Source: CAVYWD01 sp963772225 (GTDB taxonomy: Bacteria > Myxococcota > Myxococcia > Myxococcales > UBA5297). Taken from it: DNA of 64,000 nt. Both the position numbers and the translations under genes were made by a program. Below, one piece after another: positions 28,003 to 35,657 of the stretch (the stretch's first letter is position 1; the number at the start of each line of letters is the position of its first letter). The notes under the pieces were generated by a model. The model searched no databases and had not been told where the DNA came from. It worked only from the letters and a program-made list of their open reading frames with translations. Location: assembly GCA_963772225.1 (NCBI GenBank), contig CAVYWD010000004.1, forward strand, positions 1 to 64,000, given 5' to 3'.

Positions 28003-28350
28003 ATGCTCAGCTTCCAGAAGATGGATGTCTACCAGCGAGCCATCGAGCTTCTTGCCTTGGCTTCGCAGCTTTCATCCGATGCACCTCGAGGGAACTCCGC
28101 ACTCTTGGACCAGCTTCGGCGAGCAGCCAGTTCGATCCCCTTGAACATCGCCGAAGCAGCTGGACGGACAGGACAAGCAGACGCAGCTCGTACCTACGCC
28201 ATCGCCCGCGGTTCGGCGATGGAGTGCGCCGCCGCCCTGGGTGCCCTGCTCGTGCTCAAGGTCATCGACGCTGCCGCACATCGGCGAGGCTGCGAGCTGC
28301 TTGAGCGCATCGTCGCCATGCTGACCAAGCTCTGTCGCCGATTTCCGACA
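28003..28350 (+). CDS. Four-helix-bundle (23S rRNA intervening-sequence / S23-type) protein
   Basis: The ATG at 28003 starts MLSFQKMDVYQRAIELLALA and continues LLDQLRRAASSIPLNIAEAAGR and RTYAIARGSAMECAAALGALL, which is the four-helix-bundle family first seen in 23S rRNA intervening sequences and related to the Avd proteins of diversity-generating retroelements. The helical domain ends near LERIVAMLTKLCRRF at about base 28346. No stop follows: the frame runs through the right repeat arm (PTAASPSPSPSTSSVDVDV) and stays open to 29337, antisense to the protease gene. The end given is the domain end, not a stop codon. Function outside rRNA is unknown. Confidence 0.8.
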
Positions 28351-28393
28351 CGACCGCCCACGGCCGCGTCGCCGTCGCCGTCGCCGTCCACGT
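28345..28393 (-). repeat. Right arm of inverted repeat flanking the four-helix-bundle gene
   Basis: The reverse complement of the arm at 27929-27980: 21 perfect bases, one mismatch, then three to four copies of the CGTCGC-type hexamer. The two arms enclose only the four-helix-bundle gene, giving a unit of about 465 bp. Confidence 0.9.
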
Positions 28394-28554
28394 CAAGCGT
28401 CGACGTCGACGTCCCAGACCCGATTCACCTCCCCAGCTGCCGCCGCAGGCGGCTTCGTTCAACGGCCGGCTTCGCGCGAGGTGAGGAAAAGGAGTCCGAG
28501 CGAGCGGCCGTAGTCCCTTCGGCGCGAACTCTTGTGCGGTCTGGCAAAGACTCC

Positions 28555-28626
28555 AGGCTCCAGACCCCGGGCCCCAGGAACTGCAGTACCCGGAGCCTGG
28601 GGTCTAGGGTCTGGGGTCTGGAGCCT
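28555..28626. repeat. Inverted repeat built from the dispersed CTCCAG motif
   Basis: The left arm AGGCTCCAGACCCC (28555-28568) pairs perfectly with GGGGTCTGGAGCCT (28613-28626). An inner pair CCCCAGG/CCTGGGG extends the stem. It lies 40 bp past the 3' end of the protease gene (minus strand) and may act as a terminator, but lacks a T-run. The word GGCTCCAGACCCC also occurs at 10654-10676. Confidence 0.75.
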
Positions 28627-28667
28627 ATAGGCAACCCTCGTTGGTTCCGGCTCGGCCGAACTAGGGA

Positions 28668-30902
28668 TCAGCGCCGTCGGCGTGCGGAGAGCGAGCGCGC
28701 GCTTCGCGCCAGGAGCCCCAAGGCGAACGGGACGGCCCAAAGCCCGAGCGCCGGCATCCCCGACGACGAGCAGCCCGCGGCGAACGGGTTCACGGTCGCG
28801 CTCGCCCCGCCTGCCGGCCCGACCGCCGCGCTCGCGGGCGCTACGGCAATGGACACGGACGCGCTGGAGGCGGCGCCAGCGTCGTCGGTCACGGTGAGCT
28901 CGAAGGTGAGCTGCGCGTTTCCGGCCGACGGGGCGGTGAACGTGGGCCTGGCGGTGCTCGCGCCGGCGAGGCTCACGGAGGGGCCGGCGGTCTGGACCCA
29001 GGAATACGCAGCGATGACGCCGTCGGAGTCGGAGCTCGCGCTGCCGTCGAGCGCGACCGCCGCGCCCTCGGCCACGGTCTGCGAAGGTCCCGCCTCGGCG
29101 ACCGGCGGGGCGTCGACATGCGCCACCCTCACCACCACCGAGTCCGTGGCCGAGGCGCCGGAGTCGTCGGTCACCGTCAGCTCGAAGGTGAGGGCCACGA
29201 GCGCCGACCCCTGGGGCAAAAGCGGCGCGACGAACGACGCCTGCGAGCTCGCGGCGCCCGAGAGGGTCACCGAAGGGACGCCGGCGGCCGCGACCTGTGC
29301 CCAGGCGAAAGCGGCGATGGCGCCGCCGGAGTCGTAGCTCGCGCTCCCATCGAGGACGACTCGCGCGCCCTCGGCCACCGTCTGCGCGCGCCCGGCGTCG
29401 GCGACCGGCGGGACGCTCTGGCCAGTCACCGTGACGACCACGCTCGCCGACGCCGAGGCGCCGGAATTGTCAGTCACGGTCAGGGTGAAGGTGAGGTCGG
29501 TGCTCGCGTCGACCGAGGGCGCTGTGAAGGTGGGCTTGGCCGCGCTCGCGCTGCTGAGTGCCACCGTCGGGCTCCCGCCGGTCTGGGCCCACGCCAATTT
29601 GGCGATGGCGCCGTCGGGGTCGCTGCTCAGGCTGCCGTCGAGCGCGACCGCGGTGCCGGACTTCACCGTCTGAGCTTTCCCGGCGTCGGCGATCGGCGGG
29701 ACGTTCGTCGCCAGCGGGGATGAGGAAGCATAGGACGCGGAGTACGAGTCCGAGCCCACCTTGTTCGCGCCGTAGGCGATGCGCATGTAACCCTTGTCGC
29801 CCCAGTGGCTGCCCCAGGAGTTTCGGAGGAACCAGTAGCCGTCGCCGCCGTTGTCGTTCCAGCCCACCAGCACCACCGCGTGGTTCAGGGTGGTGCAGGA
29901 GCCTCGGAAAATGGAGCTGGCGCCGCTGTACTTGTAGTTCGTGAACGCGCTGTCGGCGCAGACAGCGGTCCACACCGGGCCGTAGGTGGTCAGGGCCTGC
30001 TTGATGGCGTCGACGCTGGCGAGGCCGCTCCCCAGGCTCGTGAAGCCGCTCAGCTTCTCGTGGTGAGGGTGCGGCGCCGAGCCGCAGCCCACGTCGGCCG
30101 CCTTGAACGGGAAGTCGGCGGTGTACACCGCGCCGGCCGCGGACTCCGGCGGGCTCAGGTACTTGTTGATGTAATACCCGAACGCCACGCTCCCGCCCTG
30201 GGCGCAGGTCCAGCGGTTCGAGTTGCACGAGATGAGGTACTGCTCCGAGAGGCTGGGCGGAGCGGACGGGCTCGCGCGGTAGAGCAGGTTCTCGAACACG
30301 CCGACGGTGGCGAACGCCCAGCACCCGCCGCACTGGCCCTGGTTCTTGATGGGCGTGCATTTGCTGTAGCTCCCGTCGCCGGGGTCGCACAAGTTGAGGG
30401 TCGCCGGCGTGGAGGAGGCGGACAGGAGCGCGCTCTGGGCGGCGCTCACCGGCGCGGGCGCGGCGTAGGAGCCAGCGTACGGGCCCGGGACGTCGACCTC
30501 GATGGCGTAGGTGGGGTCGCCCGCGCTCGGCTCCTCCCAGGGGCGGTGGTACGCGAGGACGAGCGAGACCCTGCCTTCGCGCACGCCCTTGAAGAGCAGC
30601 CGCTCCTGGTCCCAGCCGCCGAGCGCCGGCGCGGACACGTGCTCGCGGCCCGCCAGGGCCAGCATGCTCCCGTCGATGGAGGCGACCTCCCAGGTGAAGC
30701 CCGCGGAGGGCCGGGCGGTGAGCTCCACGGCGAGGAGCTCGTCCTGCGCGAGGCGCGCGAGGCCACCGGCGCTCGAAGCCCCGACGACGTGAAGCTTCGG
30801 AGCGCCTCCGGGGTCTTGAGACGCGCAGCCCGCCAGCGCCGCAGCCAGGACCGCCGGAGCGAGCGCCGCCGCACTCAGGCCTGCCCGGTGGCCGTCAGCC
30901 AT
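28668..30902 (-). CDS. Papain-type cysteine protease with N-terminal chagasin-like domain, PKD repeats and MYXO-CTERM
   Basis: 744 residues. The signal peptide ends in lipobox LAGC (Cys26). Residues about 52-140 resemble a chagasin (I42) cysteine-protease inhibitor, with the three loop motifs RPSAGFTW (64-71), LGGWDQ (94-99) and HRPWE (119-123). A C1A peptidase follows: NQGQCGGCWAFA with Gln188 and Cys194, LNHAVVLVGW with His341, and RNSWGSHWG with Asn361. Three PKD/K319-like beta domains (PPIADAG, PPVADAG, PPVAEAG) and a GCSSSGMPALGLW/hydrophobic/RRR tail complete it. The inhibitor-like domain sits where a propeptide would be. The fusion reading is inference from motifs. Confidence 0.88.
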   Translation of the reverse strand: MADGHRAGLSAAALAPAVLAAALAGCASQDPGGAPKLHVVGASSAGGLARLAQDELLAVELTARPSAGFTWEVASIDGSMLALAGREHVSAPALGGWDQERLLFKGVREGRVSLVLAYHRPWEEPSAGDPTYAIEVDVPGPYAGSYAAPAPVSAAQSALLSASSTPATLNLCDPGDGSYSKCTPIKNQGQCGGCWAFATVGVFENLLYRASPSAPPSLSEQYLISCNSNRWTCAQGGSVAFGYYINKYLSPPESAAGAVYTADFPFKAADVGCGSAPHPHHEKLSGFTSLGSGLASVDAIKQALTTYGPVWTAVCADSAFTNYKYSGASSIFRGSCTTLNHAVVLVGWNDNGGDGYWFLRNSWGSHWGDKGYMRIAYGANKVGSDSYSASYASSSPLATNVPPIADAGKAQTVKSGTAVALDGSLSSDPDGAIAKLAWAQTGGSPTVALSSASAAKPTFTAPSVDASTDLTFTLTVTDNSGASASASVVVTVTGQSVPPVADAGRAQTVAEGARVVLDGSASYDSGGAIAAFAWAQVAAAGVPSVTLSGAASSQASFVAPLLPQGSALVALTFELTVTDDSGASATDSVVVRVAHVDAPPVAEAGPSQTVAEGAAVALDGSASSDSDGVIAAYSWVQTAGPSVSLAGASTARPTFTAPSAGNAQLTFELTVTDDAGAASSASVSIAVAPASAAVGPAGGASATVNPFAAGCSSSGMPALGLWAVPFALGLLARSARSLSARRRR

Positions 30903-31217
30903 GTTCGTTCCTCGAATTCCAATAGGGCGTCCGCGACGACTTGCCCTTCAGCGCTCGAATTCTATCGCGATATCTCTCGAGGCGGCTCGACGCACGGCGC
31001 CGCGCACACCGGCATTCATCGCACGACCCCGGCGCACTTTTCGCTCATTCTTCGGAGGAGTGGGGCCTCGCGCCGAGAATTCGGGTCAAAAGGCGCGGGC
31101 TCGACTCGACGAACGCCTTTCGCGGGCCCGCCGGCCGCGGTTTGACACGCCTCCCGAACGGTGCAGAAATCCGGGTTTCGAGGCGCACTTTCCCTCTTTT
31201 CCCTAGTGGAGGTGGCC
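30903..31217. other. Divergent intergenic region
   Basis: 315 bp between the outward-facing protease and VWA genes. It must carry promoters for both, but no clear -35/-10 pair or operator stands out. Confidence 0.4.
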
Positions 31218-32895
31218 GTGGCGCGGAAGGTCTCGTGGCTCTGGGCGGCAGCGGCGCTCGCGACGGCCGGCACGGCCCGCGGCGAGCCCTTTCGCACGCT
31301 CATCATGATCGACGCGTCGTCGTCGATGCGAAAGACGGACCCGCAAAAGCTGCGAAAGATCGCCGCCGAGCTCTACGTCGACCTCGCGCGGGAGGGAGAC
31401 CTCATCGCGGTCTCGCAGTTCGACTCGGGGGTCAAAGACGTGTCGGGCGGTTTCCAAAAGGTCTCAGGGCCCGAGACCCGCGACCGGCTCAAGGCGGCCA
31501 TCCGCTCCATCGGCGACGAGGGCGAATGGACCGACTTCGGCGCGGCGTTCGTCGCCGCCGGAAAGGCGTTCGGGCCGGCTCTCGCGCTTTCGGGTTACGA
31601 GAAGCGCTTCCTGGTCTTCCTCACCGACGGGCGCTGCGAGCCGGCGCCCGACGAGGCGCGCTACCCGCGCGGCGATGCCGCCGAGCTCGAGCGGCGCTGC
31701 CAGGAGTTCGTCCTCTCCCGGGCCATCCCGGAGATGAAGGGCGTGGAGGCCGAGGTGATCGGCCTGTCGCGCGGGGCGCCGCGGGAGTTCCTGCAGGAGG
31801 CCGCGCGCCGCACCGGCGGCCGGGCGGTGGTCACCGAGCGCGCCGAGGACCTGCCGCACCTCTTCGCGCAGATCCACGCGTTCAACTCGGGCGCCCGCGC
31901 CGCCGAGCCCAGGGGCAATGACATCGCCGTCGACCGGCTCGTCTCCTCGCTCGACCTGGTGGTCGTCACCTCGAAAGACGGGCAGATGGCGCTCCGCCGC
32001 CCGGGAGGCGAAGAGGTGAAGGTCGACGAGCACGGGGTGCGCCTGGTGCGCGCCGAGCGCTATCGCCTCTTCCACGTCCCGCATCCCGTGAGCGGGACCT
32101 GGTCGCTCAAATCGGCGAAGAGGCTCGCGCCGGGTGCTGCCGAGGCCATCCAGGGCTACGACCTCCAGCTCAAGCTCGTTGTCCCGGAGACCGCCACGGC
32201 CGGCCAGCCCTTCGAGATCCGCGAAGTGCTCGCGACCGGCGAGGGCGGCGGAATGCCCGAGGAGCTCTTCCTCGCCCGGCACCGGTTCGTCGCGCTCGCC
32301 CGAGCGGACGAGACCACCCGCGAGATCGCCATGCGCGCCGCGCCCGACGGCGCGCGCGTGGGCCAGGTCCTGGTCGAGAATCCTGGCTCGGTGGAGATTC
32401 TGGGGGCGCGTGGAGCCAGGCCCCGACGGCGCGCTCACCCGCATCGCGCCGAACGTGAAGATCCCCGTGCTGCCTCCTCTGAAAATCGCCGCGGCCGCCC
32501 GGCTACAGCTCGGCGAGCTCCGGCCCGGCGCCCAGAGCGAACAGCGCCTCGACCTGAGCAAGAGCGAGCTCAGCGGCGAGGTGACCTTGGAGGTGATGCC
32601 CGAGGGCGTTCGCCTCGATCTTTTGCCGAAGACCTTGGTCCTCAAGCCCGGGGCCAAGCCCTTCGAGCTGACCTTCAAGGTGCCGGCGGACGCGCAGCCG
32701 GGCCCCATGATCGGCGACGTGCTCCTCACGCCGGTGACGAAGCCGTACGCCGGCCGCGCTGGAGCGCGGGTCCCCATCGAAGGGCTGATCGTCCCCCCCT
32801 CCTTCTTCGCGAAGCACGGCGGCAAGGTCGCGGTCGCGCTGCTCCTGGCGGTCGCCGGCTTTCTCGCGGTGCGCGCCAAGGCCCGGGCCGCGTAG
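31218..32895 (+). pseudogene. VWA-domain membrane protein with a +1 frameshift
   Basis: GTG at 31218 after GGAGG gives ARKVSWLWAAAALATAGTARG (signal) and a VWA domain with MIDAS DASSSM and FLTDGRCEP. At about base 32404 the frame is lost; the continuation in the next frame reads RVEPGPDGALTRIAPNVKIPVL, then a beta-rich domain and a C-terminal membrane helix VAVALLLAVAGFLAV. Length is 3n+1. Removing one G from GGGGG at 32402-32406 restores EILGRVEPGPDGAL. It is probably a periplasmic stalked VWA protein; whether it is truly broken needs resequencing. Confidence 0.8.
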
Positions 32896-33153
32896 TTTTC
32901 GCGTGGCGAAGCTGAGAATCGCTTGACGCCGTTTTCGAAGACCAGCCCCGAGCTTCCTTCGATCCTCCGGTGACCCACCAGCCGACTCTGGTCGAGGCAA
33001 CCGGCGGGATCTTCTCGGCTGGACGGCGGCGATGCCGCCTTCCAGCAGCTTGAGCAAGTCCGACGCGGAGGAGTTGGACCTCCGGCCGTCCCGGATCACG
33101 CGCCGCCCCCAGAGCTCACCCCGGCGCTGCCCGCGCGAGCGCAAGACGTTGCT

Positions 33154-33182
33154 TGCAGGTCCGCGATACCACCTGGTAATGT
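33154..33182 (+). promoter_or_regulatory. Possible promoter of the cytolysin gene
   Basis: TTGCAG (33154-33159) and TAATGT (33177-33182) are 17 bases apart and lie about 75 bases before the ATG. The match to sigma-70 consensus is moderate. The -10-like box overlaps the first operator-like palindrome. Confidence 0.4.
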
Positions 33183-33202
33183 TTTGCTTACCAATCGGTA
33201 AG
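33167..33202. promoter_or_regulatory. Tandem TACC-N4-GGTA palindromes (operator-like)
   Basis: TACC-ACCT-GGTA at 33167-33178 and CTTACC-AATC-GGTAAG at 33187-33202. Their centres are 22 bp apart, two turns of the helix, and they overlap or follow the -10-like box. The shape resembles operators of TetR-type repressors; no such regulator is encoded in the window. Confidence 0.55.
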
Positions 33203-33254
33203 ACCGGTGACGGCCGCTGCCCTATGGAAGGGAGCGCCCACCTGGAGGTGCGTG

Positions 33255-34790
33255 ATGGCCATTCACAGGGATGTCGTGTTCGCGCTCGCAGCGGCCGCGG
33301 CGCTGGCCGCGTGCGGCGGTCGCGAGCGAGCGCAGTCGGAGGCGAGCCCCGGCGACGAGAACAGCACCGCCGCCAAACAGTCCGCGGCAACCGTCGACAA
33401 AGATGTTGCGGGGCTGAGCTACGACGCAGACAAGCTCCTGCGCGTCCAGGCCATCGCCAGCGGCGACTCCGCGCGCGCGCAGGTCGGCGACGCCGCCGAG
33501 ACGGCCACGGCCGACGGGTCGGACCTCATCGTCTGCTCCCAGACGCACCACACGCTGCAGCAGAACTTCGACCAGGTCGCCGTCCTGCGGCCGGCCACGG
33601 GCATCGTCTGGCCCGGCGCCCTCGTCAAGGTGAACGCCGCGCTGCTCGACGGGACGCCGGAGCCCATCACGCTCCCGCCAGGGCCGATCACGCTCCGCGT
33701 GGATTTGCCCGGCATGGGCAGCCAGGGAACCGTCAGCGTGCCGAGCCCGTCGGGCTCGAGCGTGCAGGCCGCCATCGACGGTGCGCTCTCGTGGTGGAAC
33801 GACAACGCGTACCAGGACGGCTACGTGAACGCGGCGAGCTCGAGCTACGCCTTGAGCTCGGCCTATTCGTCGGAGCAGATCGCCCTCGATCTGGGCGTGG
33901 ACGTGAGCTGGGCCTCCGTCGATGTGGGCGCCCAGTTCGCCTACACGTCGACGTCGAGCAAGACGGTTGCGATGATGCTCTACAAGCAGACCTTCTACAC
34001 GGTCGCGATCGACACCCCAGGCTCACCCGCCGCGATGCTGGCCATCGAGTCCATCAGCCCGGAGCAGATGGCCGCTCAGCTGACTGCGGACGAGCCGCCG
34101 GGGTACGTCCAGTCCGTCGCGTACGGGCGCATCATCCTCTTCCGCATGGAGGCGACCGACGCCCTGAGCTCGGCGGACATGAAGGCGGCGCTCCAGTACT
34201 CGGCCGGCACCGTCCCGGTGGAGGCGAGCCTGGAGGCCAAGTACAAGAAGATCCTCTCCGAGTCGACCATCACCGCCGTCACCATCGGCGGCAACGCCCA
34301 GGTGGCGGCGCAGGTCGTGGCGGCCCAGAACGCGGGCGACCTCGTGCCCATCATCACCGGGAAGAGCGCGGTCTACTCGAAGGACAACCCCGGGGTGCCC
34401 ATCGCGTACACCGTCCGCTTCCTGAAGAACAACGCCATCGCGAAGATGGGCTACTCCACCGACTACACGGCCAGCGAATGCCAGCGCGCGTCGCCTGCCT
34501 GGATCACGGTGCGCAACAGCGGCGGCGCCTACAGCGCCCGGGCCACGGTGAAGTACGTCGATCGCGCGACGCAGGCGCCCGCCGAGCTCGACGCCAGCAA
34601 CATCACCATCGGCACGCAGCACGACTTCCTCGTGCCAGCGGGCGCGACCGGCGTCGAGTGCACCGCCGAGGAGATGTGGGGCTTCGGGTGGACGCGGGTC
34701 TTCTACCAGCGCTGGGACGCCATGACCGGCGACGCCCGCTTCTGCCTCAACGGGACGACGCTCAGCCCAGGCTGGGACTCCTGCCAGTAG
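33255..34790 (+). CDS. Cholesterol-dependent cytolysin (thiol-activated cytolysin) family lipoprotein
   Basis: 511 residues from the ATG at 33255 (GGAGG upstream). MAIHRDVVFALAAAAALAACGG places a lipobox at Cys20. The body follows the CDC fold: LIVCSQTHHTLQQNF, WPGALVKVN, YTSTSSKTVAMMLYKQTFYTV, PPGYVQSVAYGRIILFRMEA, and IAYTVRFLKNNAIAKMGYST. The C-terminal domain has an altered undecapeptide region, ECTAEEMWGFGWTR (468-481), in place of ECTGLAWEWWR, and keeps GTTLSP with the Thr502-Leu503 pair used by CDCs for cholesterol recognition. Pore formation is therefore plausible but unproven. Confidence 0.88.
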   Translation: MAIHRDVVFALAAAAALAACGGRERAQSEASPGDENSTAAKQSAATVDKDVAGLSYDADKLLRVQAIASGDSARAQVGDAAETATADGSDLIVCSQTHHTLQQNFDQVAVLRPATGIVWPGALVKVNAALLDGTPEPITLPPGPITLRVDLPGMGSQGTVSVPSPSGSSVQAAIDGALSWWNDNAYQDGYVNAASSSYALSSAYSSEQIALDLGVDVSWASVDVGAQFAYTSTSSKTVAMMLYKQTFYTVAIDTPGSPAAMLAIESISPEQMAAQLTADEPPGYVQSVAYGRIILFRMEATDALSSADMKAALQYSAGTVPVEASLEAKYKKILSESTITAVTIGGNAQVAAQVVAAQNAGDLVPIITGKSAVYSKDNPGVPIAYTVRFLKNNAIAKMGYSTDYTASECQRASPAWITVRNSGGAYSARATVKYVDRATQAPAELDASNITIGTQHDFLVPAGATGVECTAEEMWGFGWTRVFYQRWDAMTGDARFCLNGTTLSPGWDSCQ

Positions 34791-35657
34791 GCGGCGGCGC
34801 GCGGCGGGGCTCCGCGGCCGGGCCGCGCACGCGGCCGCCGAGGGCATAGGGCGGTCGCTTGCCGGGCGCAACGGCGGCGTGGCATGGCACTCCTCGCCCG
34901 GCGGGAGGAGCCGATGCGCCGCGCCGTCCTCGCCTTCGCGCGGTGCGCGTGCTCCGCAGCTCAACCCCCGAGGTGAGATTGGCTTGGGCCGACGAGGCCG
35001 ATGCACTCGATGGCGTCGGTCTGCGCTGTTGCCAATCTCCGAGCGCCGCGCAGATGCATCGGTTCGCGGTCGCCGATACCGAGCCCTGCGTGAGGCCAGG
35101 CGACGTGGCCGCGGCGGCGATCTGCCCCGGGTCGCCGGTCGACTGCAGCAGGGCGAGCGCCTTGCCGATGAATGCGTTCCGGGGTTCGATGGGCACATGA
35201 GCTCGCCCTCCTGCCGCGCGTCTGCCGAGGCGCTCAAGGCCGATCTCGGCGCGATCGATGGGCGGCAGGTCGCCGGTGAGCTTATCTGGGACCTTCTGCA
35301 TCCGCGCATCGCCCGCAAAGCGGTGAGTCGCCCGGCCGCGGAGGGGCTCCAGCGCCCGTAGCTCGCGAGCCCTGGCCAAGCGCGGCGGCGAAGTCGGGGA
35401 CGGCGCTGCTCCGGGCGCTCGCGAGCCTTCTCCACGCGCGCTCCCGGTCCAGCGCCTCTGGCGGCACTCCGGCCGCTCGGGGCCCGGGCTCCCGCGCCGC
35501 GCAGCCTCCTCTCTCCACAAGGCTCGAACCCTCGCGCCCCGAGGGCCTTTCGCGACCCATCGCGCCCGAGCGCGACTGGAGTATCCTCACGCCCCCACAG
35601 TTGGCCTCGGCAGTCCCGTCGCTCGCGGCGAGGGGCTTCGAGGGTCTTGGAAAGCCT
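34791..35657. other. Gene-free interval
   Basis: About 870 bp between the cytolysin and purL. It opens with very GC-rich sequence that could form hairpins (GCGGCC/GGCCGC near 34815-34850). ORFs here on both strands show no recognisable family and look like compositional artefacts. I see no riboswitch or clear operator. Confidence 0.45.

Larger units (their letters stand above)
32896..33254. other. Intergenic region upstream of the cytolysin gene
   Basis: About 360 bp. The left part shows nothing recognisable. The right part, 33154-33202, carries the promoter-like and operator-like elements listed separately. Confidence 0.5.

Noticed and set aside
34859..35520. ORFs on both strands between the cytolysin and purL
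   Set aside because: No recognisable family or ribosome site, and codons look like GC-driven noise.
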